This document shows, in pieces, positions 56,428 through 64,000 of a stretch of DNA of 64,000 nt (the stretch's first letter is position 1; the number at the start of each line of letters is the position of its first letter). Source of the stretch: Acinetobacter ursingii DSM 16037 = CIP 107286. Its GTDB lineage: Bacteria > Pseudomonadota > Gammaproteobacteria > Pseudomonadales > Moraxellaceae. The notes beneath the pieces are model-generated. The model ran no database searches, had not been told where the DNA came from, and saw nothing but the letters and a program-made list of their open reading frames with translations. Position numbers and translations under genes: made by a program. The stretch lies in assembly GCF_000368825.1 (NCBI RefSeq), contig NZ_KB849717.1:235726-299725 (forward strand), read 5' to 3'.

Positions 56428-56715
56428 ATGAAAAAAATTTCTGTCATCATCTTAAGCAGCACCTTAGCATTTATGAGTGCAACTGCATTTGCCTGCCCAA
56501 AAGGAACCTCACTACAAGGCGGAACTGGCCCAAATCATAAAGGTGGTAAATGTGTGGCTGTATCAGGTGCTAAAGCAAAACCAACTAAAGCTGAAGCGAA
56601 AAAAACCACGCAAACAGTAAAAACTACAGAAGTGAAAACAACTAAACCAGAAAAAGCTAAAGCCGCTTCGACTACCACGACCACCTCAACAACAACCAGT
56701 CACCAAAACCATTAA
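56428..56715 (+). CDS. Small secreted Lys/Thr-rich protein
   Basis: 95 residues from the ATG at 56428: a Sec signal peptide (MKKISVIILSSTLAFMSATAFA) and a mature part of about 73 residues with a CPKGTS...GGKCV motif, then a Lys/Thr/Ala-rich tail ending in HQNH. An ATG at 56404 has an AGG site and would add eight residues. The tail resembles basic low-complexity periplasmic proteins; function unknown. Confidence 0.72.
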   Translation: MKKISVIILSSTLAFMSATAFACPKGTSLQGGTGPNHKGGKCVAVSGAKAKPTKAEAKKTTQTVKTTEVKTTKPEKAKAASTTTTTSTTTSHQNH

Positions 56716-56741
56716 TCTGTTTTTCACAAAAATTGAATCAT

Positions 56742-56775
56742 AAAAAAGCGAGATTCTTTTGAATCTCGCTTTTTT
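56742..56775 (+). terminator. Bidirectional terminator
   Basis: AAAAAAGCGAGATTC and GAATCTCGCTTTTTT around a TTTT loop, between the convergent small secreted protein and lipoprotein genes. Confidence 0.92.
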
Positions 56776-56789
56776 ACATAATCATTTAA

Positions 56790-57263
56790 TTAGCGTTTGG
56801 GATCAGTATTACCTAAAGCAGGGTTAGCAATGGCATCCTTACACTGCGATTTATCCCGTTCGTAATCTGCTTGTTTCTGGGTCACGGTGGCACTGTTGTC
56901 TTTTGTTTCTCTTGCCCATGTATCAAGCGAAGTTAATGCCTTACGACATAGCGCATATTTACCTTCAGTGACTGAATCTGTCATTTTGACATTAATTCGC
57001 CAGTCTGTACTGAGTTGGCGTAGTGGTTTTCTGACTTGCTCATCAATTTGATCCACTTTTTTTGTATATACAATCGGATCTATTTGATTAATCAAATCCC
57101 ATGCTTTGTGTGCATAGGTGGTTGCATCATTGGTTAGTGTGGGAGCAGCTTTAATTTCAACCTTGTCGGTCTGCTTCTGCTCATTTTGATTACAGCCAGA
57201 AAGCATAGCCAAAGTTAAAAATACGGGAGTAAAAATCAAAAATTTGGGTGTTGAAGTGATCAT
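56790..57263 (-). CDS. Lipoprotein of unknown function
   Basis: 157 residues. Lipoprotein signal with LSGC (Cys24). The mature part is helical and charged with two more cysteines (near the CRKAL and QCKDA positions). I chose the ATG at 57263, which has an AGG site; the TTG just before it is not needed. No family recognised. Confidence 0.75.
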   Translation of the reverse strand: MITSTPKFLIFTPVFLTLAMLSGCNQNEQKQTDKVEIKAAPTLTNDATTYAHKAWDLINQIDPIVYTKKVDQIDEQVRKPLRQLSTDWRINVKMTDSVTEGKYALCRKALTSLDTWARETKDNSATVTQKQADYERDKSQCKDAIANPALGNTDPKR

Positions 57264-57426
57264 CAACGATTACCTGTCTCAACATTTCGCCCCTATGCTA
57301 GTGAATTCCAAGACAATACTCAATCTTTATGAATTTGTTTTTTGAAACCTAAGAATTGTTGATGTTACATTGCTATTTTATGAGTTTGACCTAAACGTGA
57401 TCATTAAATGTCTCAAATTAAAATCT

Positions 57427-57795
57427 ATGCCAACCAAAGTACCATTCAAACATCGAATGACCCTATCAAATGCAATTCACCAAGCTTTGGTAATGACTCT
57501 TCAATACCCAGAAGATAAACGTTTCCATCGATTCATTGCACTAGCTCCAGAAGACTTTATTTATCCTCTGGACAGAAGTGAAGCTTATACCATCATTGAG
57601 ATTTCAATGTTTTCAGGACGGCAGGCAGAAACCAAAAAACGACTGATTCAACAGATTTTTAGCAACATTCAGGCGCAATGTGGAATCAGTCCACAAGATG
57701 TAGAAATTACAATCTTTGAAACCCCTAAAGAAAACTGGGGTATTCGTGGACAAAATGCCGATGAATTACAGCTAAATTATAAAATAAACATCTAA
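57427..57795 (+). CDS. Tautomerase-like protein with a disrupted N-terminus
   Basis: The body matches a family of about 125-residue tautomerase-like proteins (TLSNAIHQALVMTLQYPEDKRFHRF, TIIEISMFSGR, DVEITIFETPKENWGIRG, and an LNYKI end). The frame open through the body starts MPTKVPFKHR. In another frame an ATG at 57408 reads MSQIKIYANQSTIQ, the kind of start I expect for this family; it joins the body in frame only if one A of the AAA at 57448-57450 is removed. So the gene is probably frameshifted, or the sequence has an error. Confidence 0.65.
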   Translation: MPTKVPFKHRMTLSNAIHQALVMTLQYPEDKRFHRFIALAPEDFIYPLDRSEAYTIIEISMFSGRQAETKKRLIQQIFSNIQAQCGISPQDVEITIFETPKENWGIRGQNADELQLNYKINI

Positions 57796-57931
57796 TTTTT
57801 ATTCAGATTTAAACTTTTATTCATTTTTCCTTTATTGTCGAACAAAACTATATATTTTTATGTGAATCAAGGCTTAATTCACGATCGAGTTCTGCTATGC
57901 TTAATACCCAACTTTTGCACGGATGATTCGC

Positions 57932-59146
57932 ATGAGCGTGACTATTGGTACTCCCCTTCAATCTTCTGCCTTTAAAGTCCTGTTATTGGGTTCAGGAGAA
58001 CTCGGTAAAGAAGTGGTCATTTCTTTGCAGCGTTTAGGAGTCGAAGTTCATGCTGCAGATCGCTATGATCATGCTCCCGCAATGCAAGTTGCACATTATT
58101 CTTATACGCTCAATATGGCGGACGCAAATGAGTTGCATCGACTCATTGAAAAAGTAAAACCAAATCTGATCGTCCCTGAAATTGAAGCGATTGCAACTGA
58201 AGTGTTGGTTGAGATTGAAAATAAGGCCATTGCAACGGTTATTCCTTCTGCTAAAGCGGTTAATCTCACCATGAACCGCGAAGGCATTCGTCGTTTGGCG
58301 GCCGAAGAGCTAGGTTTGCCAACCTCAGCTTATCGCTTTGCAGATTCACTGGAAAGTTTCCGTGCTGCCTGCGACGATATTGCATATCCGAACTTTGTAA
58401 AGCCCGTGATGTCTTCATCGGGTAAAGGTCAGTCGCGCGTTAAAAGCTTTGAAGAAGTCGATGCCGCTTGGGAATATGCTCAAACAGGTGGTCGCGTCAA
58501 TCAGGGCAAAGTCATTGTTGAATCTCAAATTGATTTTGACTTTGAAATTACCTTACTAACTGTTCGTGCTAAAAATCCAGAAACGGGTGAAATTGAAACG
58601 CAGTATTGTGATCCGATTGGGCACCGTCAAGATTCTGGTGATTATGTTGAAAGTTGGCAACCTCAAATCATGACTGAAGCTGCCCTACAAGAATCAAAAC
58701 GAATCGCGCATAAAGTCACGACTGCGCTTGGCGGATGTGGCATTTTTGGAGTTGAGCTATTCGTCAAAGGTGACCAAGTCTGGTTTAGTGAAGTTTCACC
58801 ACGCCCGCACGATACAGGACTTGTTACCTTGGCATCTCAATTTCAAAGTGAGTTTGAGTTACACGCGCGTGCTATTTTAGGGTTACCTGTCAATACTGCA
58901 CGACATAGCGTAGCAGCCAGTGCCGTGATTTATGCGGGTGTAGATGCCAATAATTTAAGCTTTAGTCATTTAAATACAGCATTAGCTCACCCCGATACTG
59001 ACTTGCGCCTTTTTGGTAAGCCTGAAGGCTTTAAGCGTCGTCGTATGGGTGTTGCTACCGCGCGTGCTGAAGATACCGATCAGGCGCGTGAGCTTGCTGC
59101 TCAAGCAGCCAGCCTTGTTCAAGTTCAAACAAATTCATCAGTTTAA
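57932..59146 (+). CDS. purT: Formate-dependent phosphoribosylglycinamide formyltransferase
   Basis: ATP-grasp enzyme that formylates GAR with formate in purine synthesis, an alternative to PurN. It starts with [26 protein letters not shown] and contains the ATP-grasp segments [14 protein letters not shown] and [15 protein letters not shown]. About 404 residues. The ATG at 57932 fits homologous starts and has a GGA upstream; an ATG nine bases earlier is possible. Confidence 0.95.
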   Translation: MSVTIGTPLQSSAFKVLLLGSGELGKEVVISLQRLGVEVHAADRYDHAPAMQVAHYSYTLNMADANELHRLIEKVKPNLIVPEIEAIATEVLVEIENKAIATVIPSAKAVNLTMNREGIRRLAAEELGLPTSAYRFADSLESFRAACDDIAYPNFVKPVMSSSGKGQSRVKSFEEVDAAWEYAQTGGRVNQGKVIVESQIDFDFEITLLTVRAKNPETGEIETQYCDPIGHRQDSGDYVESWQPQIMTEAALQESKRIAHKVTTALGGCGIFGVELFVKGDQVWFSEVSPRPHDTGLVTLASQFQSEFELHARAILGLPVNTARHSVAASAVIYAGVDANNLSFSHLNTALAHPDTDLRLFGKPEGFKRRRMGVATARAEDTDQARELAAQAASLVQVQTNSSV

Positions 59147-59161
59147 GGTAGGCCTATTTTT

Positions 59162-61834
59162 ATGATCAATACTTCTCCGCTGCTGAGTTATGTCACCAGT
59201 CACCATGACATTCAGGCAATTAATCAATGGCGTAATGACGTTGAACAGCAGCTACAGGAGTTTTATGAAAATGGTCAACCCATACGTGATATTGTTTTAG
59301 CACGTTCTAATTTTATTGATGAAGCGCTGATTTTTCTTTGGAATCATGCAGGACTAAATCAAACTGATTTAGGGCTTTTTGCGGTCGGTGGTTATGGCCG
59401 TCGTGAAATGTTGCCCTATTCAGATGTGGATATCATGATCTTGTCCGAGCATGATATTGCACCTGAACAAGAAAAACAGATTTCTACTTTTGTGTCCTCT
59501 TTATGGGATGTGGGGAATTTTAAACCCGGTATCAGTGTACGTACTATTCGCAACTGTTTTGAAGAAGCCACCAATGATTTAACAGTCGCCACCACGCTCA
59601 TCGAAGCACGACTGATTACAGGAAACTCACATTTAGCCAAATGGCCGCGTCGCATTGTTTCTCAAACATGGACAGATAAAACCTTTTTTGATGCCAAAAT
59701 GGAAGAGCAGGAAAAACGACATGCTCAACATAACAATACCGAGAGTAATCTCGAACCAGATATAAAAAATGCACCAGGTGGCATTCGTGACATGAATCAG
59801 ATCGGCTGGATTGCCAAGCGGCATTTCCGCGTCAACCGCATTTATGATCTGGTTCATCTTGGCTTTATTTCCGAATTTGAACTGAGCGTACTAGAAGAAG
59901 CCGAAAGCTTTTTATGGGAAATTCGCCATCATTTACACCGCTTGACCAAGCGCGATGAAAATCGACTTTTATTTGACTATCAACGTGATATCGCCGCCAA
60001 ATTTGGCTATGTACAAGAAGAAGGTAAACCGGCCAATTATGCGATAGAACAGTTCATGAAACGTTACTATCGTACTGCGCAGCAGGTTTCAACACTCAAT
60101 GAAATGCTACTGGCCTATTTTAATGAGTCTGTGATTACCCCACGTTTGCCTAACTATGAACGTAAAATTGAAGAAATTAATGAAAACTTCAAATTAGTCG
60201 ATGGCAAACTCGCAGTACAACATCATAAAATTTTTGCTGAACATCCAAGCGCAATTTTAGAACTCTTCTATTTATTAGCCAATCGCCCTGAAATCGAAGG
60301 GATTCGTGCAAGAACTTTGCGTTTGTTGATTATGGCGGCAAAACGGATTGATCAGGAATTTCGTGATAATCCTGCGCATCAAGCCTTGTTTATGGCAATT
60401 ATCCGTTCGCCTTATCGTCTATACGACACGCTCGTCGATATGAAACGCTATGGAATTTTAGGCAACTACATTCCTGCATTTGGTCAAATTATGGGGCTGA
60501 TGCAATATGATTTATTCCATATTTATACCGTCGATGCACATACCTTATTACTGATTCGTAATTTAAATCGCTTTAAAGAACCAGAATTTGCACAGCATTT
60601 TCCAGTGGTTAGCTCAGTGTTTCAGCGTTTGGCGCGTCGCGATATTGTATATTTGGCTGCGATTTTTCATGATATTGCCAAAGGTCGTGGCGGTGATCAT
60701 AGTGAATTGGGTGCTGAAGATGCCATTGAGTTTTGTCGTAAACATGGCTTTACCGAGCGCGAATGTAAACTGGTCGCGTGGCTAATTCAAAACCATCTAC
60801 TCATGTCACTCACTGCACAGAAAAAAGATATTTCTGATCCAGATGTCGTCAAAGAATTTGCGGAAAAACTAGGTGATATGGAACATCTGGATTATCTATA
60901 TAGTCTGACTGTTTCTGATATTAATGCCACCAATCCAAAACTCTGGAATACATGGCGAGCTTCTCTCATGCGTCAGCTTTATACCTATTCCAGAGACGTG
61001 ATCCGGTCAGGTTTAGGTCGTCCTGTCGATTATCAAATGTTGATTGAAGACACCAAATTTACTGCGAGTGAAGCGCTGGTAAATGAGTTCTCACTAGACG
61101 CTGTTGAAAAAGTCTGGCAAGAACTTGGCGATGAATACTTCCTTAAAGAATCTGCCGATGAAATTGCATGGCATACCCGTGCGATTTTGCAGCACGGTGA
61201 TAACCCTACACCTTTGGTATTATTCCGTGCACATCGTCAGTCGACACAAGCTCAGGATGCTATTCAGATCTTTATCTATACTCAAGATAAACCCAACCTG
61301 TTTGCCACCACTGTTGCAGTGCTAGATCGCATGAATCTGGATGTACAGGATGCACGAATTATCACAGCTACCAAAGCGTTTAGTCTGGATACCTATGTCA
61401 TATTAGATCGTTTTGGTACACTGCTGACCGATCCAGAACGCGAGACTACCGTGAAAGAGGCATTGGTGAAAGCGCTTAGCCAGTCCGATAAATATCCGGG
61501 CTTGATGCAACGCCGTATTCCGCGCCAACTTCGTCATTTTGATGTAGAAAATACCGTTGATATTACGCTAAACCCTGTACTTCAACAAAACATGGTTGAA
61601 ATATCTACACTGGATCAGCCCGGCCTACTAGCACGAGTGGGTGGAGTCTTTATGATGCAAGGACTCGATATCCATTCAGCCAAGATTGCCACACTCGGCG
61701 AACGTGCTGAGGATATTTTCTTTGTGACTAAAAAAGATGGTCAACCCATGAATATTGAAGAAGCCAAACTTTTTGCAGATAAGCTAAAATCTGCGTTAGA
61801 CGAAGCATCTAATCAAGTCATCAGTCAACATTAA
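59162..61834 (+). CDS. glnD: Bifunctional uridylyltransferase/uridylyl-removing enzyme GlnD
   Basis: Nitrogen sensor that uridylylates PII proteins and reverses it according to glutamine. Nucleotidyltransferase motif [18 protein letters not shown] near residue 80, HD domain [15 protein letters not shown] near residue 500, and two ACT domains in the last 190 residues. 890 residues. It is followed directly by dapC, as in Pseudomonas and Acinetobacter. Confidence 0.97.
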   Translation: MINTSPLLSYVTSHHDIQAINQWRNDVEQQLQEFYENGQPIRDIVLARSNFIDEALIFLWNHAGLNQTDLGLFAVGGYGRREMLPYSDVDIMILSEHDIAPEQEKQISTFVSSLWDVGNFKPGISVRTIRNCFEEATNDLTVATTLIEARLITGNSHLAKWPRRIVSQTWTDKTFFDAKMEEQEKRHAQHNNTESNLEPDIKNAPGGIRDMNQIGWIAKRHFRVNRIYDLVHLGFISEFELSVLEEAESFLWEIRHHLHRLTKRDENRLLFDYQRDIAAKFGYVQEEGKPANYAIEQFMKRYYRTAQQVSTLNEMLLAYFNESVITPRLPNYERKIEEINENFKLVDGKLAVQHHKIFAEHPSAILELFYLLANRPEIEGIRARTLRLLIMAAKRIDQEFRDNPAHQALFMAIIRSPYRLYDTLVDMKRYGILGNYIPAFGQIMGLMQYDLFHIYTVDAHTLLLIRNLNRFKEPEFAQHFPVVSSVFQRLARRDIVYLAAIFHDIAKGRGGDHSELGAEDAIEFCRKHGFTERECKLVAWLIQNHLLMSLTAQKKDISDPDVVKEFAEKLGDMEHLDYLYSLTVSDINATNPKLWNTWRASLMRQLYTYSRDVIRSGLGRPVDYQMLIEDTKFTASEALVNEFSLDAVEKVWQELGDEYFLKESADEIAWHTRAILQHGDNPTPLVLFRAHRQSTQAQDAIQIFIYTQDKPNLFATTVAVLDRMNLDVQDARIITATKAFSLDTYVILDRFGTLLTDPERETTVKEALVKALSQSDKYPGLMQRRIPRQLRHFDVENTVDITLNPVLQQNMVEISTLDQPGLLARVGGVFMMQGLDIHSAKIATLGERAEDIFFVTKKDGQPMNIEEAKLFADKLKSALDEASNQVISQH

Positions 61835-61862
61835 TTCACAGTTTTAAATCGGTAAATGTTTC

Positions 61863-63032
61863 ATGAATTCCAGTTTGTCGCTATTACATCCTTATCCTTT
61901 TGAAAAGTTAAATGCGCTTTTTAAAGATGTCACACCCGCAGATCTACCCCTCATTCCGCTTTCTATTGGTGAACCCAAACACCCTGCTCCTGAATTTGTA
62001 AAACAAGCCATTATTGACAACTTTCAGCATTTATCGACTTATCCCAATAGCAAAGGGCTACCTGAGTTACGTCAGAGTATTGCCAACTGGCTGACTCAGC
62101 GTTTTAAGCTCAATAGCATTAGTGCTGAAGATCATATCTTGCCAGTCACAGGTACACGGGAAGGGATTTTCTCTTTTGTACAGGCACTGATTAATCGTGA
62201 AGATGCACCTTATGTAGTGATGCCAAATCCTTTCTATCAAATTTATGAAGGTGCAGCTTTGCTTGCAGGTGCAAAACCGTATTTCATCAACTGTACGCCT
62301 GAAAATGATTATTTGGGTGACTTTGATGCGGTTCCAGCCGAAGTCTGGGAAAAAACAGCATTATTATTTGTCTGCACACCGGGCAATCCTACGGGCGCTG
62401 TATTATCTAAAGAACAATTTAAAAAACTGATTCAACTATCAGATCAATACAATTTTGTGATTGCCTCTGATGAGTGCTATTCAGAACTTTGGTTTGATCA
62501 AGCACCAGTTGGTTTATTGGAAGTCTGTGCGGAAATGGGGCGTGATGATTATAAAAACTGTATCGTTTTTCATTCATTGTCCAAACGTTCCAACTTACCG
62601 GGAATGCGCTCTGGTTTTGTCGCAGGTGATGCCGAACTGTTAAAACCCTATTTAAAGTTTCGTACATATCATGGCGCAGCCATGCCTGTACAACATCAAT
62701 TGGCTTCAATCGCAGCATGGAATGATGAAGCGCATGTCGAAGAAAATCGTCAACAATATCGCGCAAAATTTGATTTGTTTCAATCAGAACTTGGGTCTTT
62801 GTTACCACTAAAAAAGCCTGATGCTGGATTTTACTATTGGTTACAAGTGGATCATGATGAAGCTTTTGCCAAAATGTTGATGGAAAAAGCCCATATTAAA
62901 GTATTACCAGGCCGTTATTTATCTCGTGGAACGACACATGGGAATCCAGGCGAAAATCATGTACGTATGGCATTGGTCGCGGACTTGGCACAATGTGAGC
63001 AAGTGGTACAGCGTTTAAAGAAAATCTTGTAG
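61863..63032 (+). CDS. dapC: Succinyldiaminopimelate transaminase
   Basis: PLP-dependent aminotransferase of lysine/peptidoglycan synthesis. 389 residues, fold type I. The PLP lysine is in SLSKRSNLPGMRSGF near residue 235, with an arginine for the carboxylate near the end (GENHVRMALV). Adjacency to glnD supports DapC over other class I aminotransferases. Confidence 0.92.
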   Translation: MNSSLSLLHPYPFEKLNALFKDVTPADLPLIPLSIGEPKHPAPEFVKQAIIDNFQHLSTYPNSKGLPELRQSIANWLTQRFKLNSISAEDHILPVTGTREGIFSFVQALINREDAPYVVMPNPFYQIYEGAALLAGAKPYFINCTPENDYLGDFDAVPAEVWEKTALLFVCTPGNPTGAVLSKEQFKKLIQLSDQYNFVIASDECYSELWFDQAPVGLLEVCAEMGRDDYKNCIVFHSLSKRSNLPGMRSGFVAGDAELLKPYLKFRTYHGAAMPVQHQLASIAAWNDEAHVEENRQQYRAKFDLFQSELGSLLPLKKPDAGFYYWLQVDHDEAFAKMLMEKAHIKVLPGRYLSRGTTHGNPGENHVRMALVADLAQCEQVVQRLKKIL

Positions 63033-63046
63033 ATTTTAAAAAATTA

Positions 63047-63087
63047 AAATAATAAAGCCTCTATATATATTGAGGCTTTATTATTTT
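63047..63087 (+). terminator. Terminator between dapC and the TonB receptor fragment
   Basis: AAAATAATAAAGCCTC and GAGGCTTTATTATTTT around a nine-base loop; perfect, bidirectional, between convergent genes. Confidence 0.9.
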
Positions 63088-63105
63088 GACTGAGTCAAAA
63101 ATTAA

Positions 63106-63925
63106 TTAAAAATCAAAGCTGGCGCTTAGCATAAATGTTCGTGGCTGACCTGCAACAACATAACCATTATTGGTATTCCCTGTACTATTGATATTGTCAT
63201 ACAGTCCGACCGAACCCCAATAATCTTTATCGAATACATTATTTACAGCAAAGTTAAATGTAGTCGGTGTTTGTCCAAGATGTGTCTTATAGCTTGCACC
63301 CAAATCAAGTGTCGTCCAGTCTTTCACTTTTAGATTGTTGTCTAGACTCGCATACGTCGAACCTGTGTAAATCAATTGTGCATTTAAAGAAATATCCTGT
63401 GCAACAGGGAGTTTCCAGTCTGCACCTAAATTAGCTTGAAACTTTGGAACACCTACTTCATAGTTGCCATCATAAGTGACTGAACCTGTATCTTCCTGTT
63501 TAGCATGCATCCACGTTGCACCACCAAGTACGGTAATATCATCAGTTAATTTGCCATAAGTAGTAAGCTCAACACCACGATGTACATATTCACCACCATC
63601 ACTAAAGACACCATTAGCATCTTTGATACCACGCTGCTTATTAATATCAAATAAACTCAGTGTTGCTCCAATCACGCCATTTTCATACTTGGCACCCACT
63701 TCTTTTTGCTTAGCAACAAATGGTTTTAGTGTCGTAGTGACATTAGCTGTTGTATTACTCAAACCTTTGGCTAAAGACTCAATATAATTACCATAGACTG
63801 AAATTTCAGGTGTGATTTTATAGGTTAAACCTAATGCAGGGGTAAATTTACTTTCATCATATGAAGGGTTTTTACCTTTATTATCATATTGATAAGTATC
63901 TTGAATAGAGGTGGTCCCACATGTT
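63106..63925 (-). pseudogene. C-terminal part of a TonB-dependent siderophore receptor
   Basis: Beta-barrel strands typical of FhuE/FpvA-type receptors (SYDESKFTPALGLTYKITPEISVYGNYIES, LDLGASYKT) ending in the C-terminal Phe (ASFDF). The reading frame is open up to about 63963 but has no start codon and is closed upstream by TAG at 63964-63966, so the N-terminal signal, plug and first strands are missing. The junction lies near 63920. The gene is probably cut by an inserted element, since the rest is not in this frame. If the element is recent, the 5' half should lie beyond the right edge. Confidence 0.75.
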
Positions 63926-64000
63926 TGAACAACTAAAAGCTTATTTATAAGTGATACTCTGCTCTAGTTAAGCTACCTTATTTTGTTGTGGTAGCTGGTC
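63926..64000 (-). mobile_element. Possible end of an insertion sequence at the window edge
   Basis: From about 63920 on, the receptor sequence stops making sense. A leftward frame entering from the edge ends QLPQQNKVA at the TAA at 63968-63970, about 45 bases before the junction, as the end of a transposase would. The stretch also has an inverted repeat (AGCTACC / GGTAGCT). The family cannot be named from 75 bases. Confidence 0.4.

Overview
The window is a chromosomal segment from a gammaproteobacterium, almost certainly an Acinetobacter species. The evidence is the AT-rich sequence, an Hfq with a very long glycine-rich tail, the amgK-murU cell-wall recycling pair diverging from lptD-surA, and the orders tsaE-mutL-miaA-hfq and rpsA-ihfB-lapA. 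No rRNA, tRNA, CRISPR array or prophage was seen. All identifications come from reading the sequence; no database search was run.

Layout. Positions 1-22060 run almost entirely leftward. They hold rpsA/ihfB/lapA and cmk, an ung-hydrolase-tadA group, a queD-like gene, the minor pseudopilin genes gspH-I-J-K behind a TetR gene, then tatD, pilZ, holB, kdsB, lpxK, msbA, exbB/exbD, parA/parB, rsmG, murU and amgK. lptD-surA run rightward (22180-25982). hfq, miaA, mutL and tsaE run leftward (26111-30101). From 30 to 47 kb the content is more accessory: two pseudouridine synthases, a lone RelB-type antitoxin, a GNAT, two paralogous Tat-exported proteins diverging from a secreted SurE-like phosphatase and a lipoprotein, a GAF-GGDEF cyclase, metR, transporters, a potassium channel, an aldehyde dehydrogenase and a GST. 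A rightward sulfur-acquisition operon (47580-54060: two SfnB-like flavoproteins, an LLM monooxygenase, MetQNI) follows. After it come ychF, a Fur-box-controlled Mn-type superoxide dismutase, small exported proteins, purT, glnD and dapC. The right edge holds the C-terminal part of a TonB-dependent siderophore receptor that looks broken by a mobile element.

Most unusual feature. Three adjacent pseudopilin genes (gspH, gspI, gspJ) each carry an in-frame array of short palindromic repeats immediately upstream of the prepilin-peptidase site (SG|FTL). The arrays lengthen the leaders to about 79, 84 and 125 residues, yet the inserted peptide should be removed when the prepilin is cleaved. This resembles Rickettsia palindromic elements in being palindromic and in frame, with the added twist that the insertion site is disposable at protein level.

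Other notable points. The sulfur operon encodes proteins with almost no Cys or Met, and its MetQ has a membrane anchor in place of the lipobox cysteine. Two genes (a BamE-like lipoprotein and a tautomerase-like protein) appear to have one-base shifts in A-runs near their 5' ends. An orphan rightward terminator beside metR hints at an unannotated small RNA.
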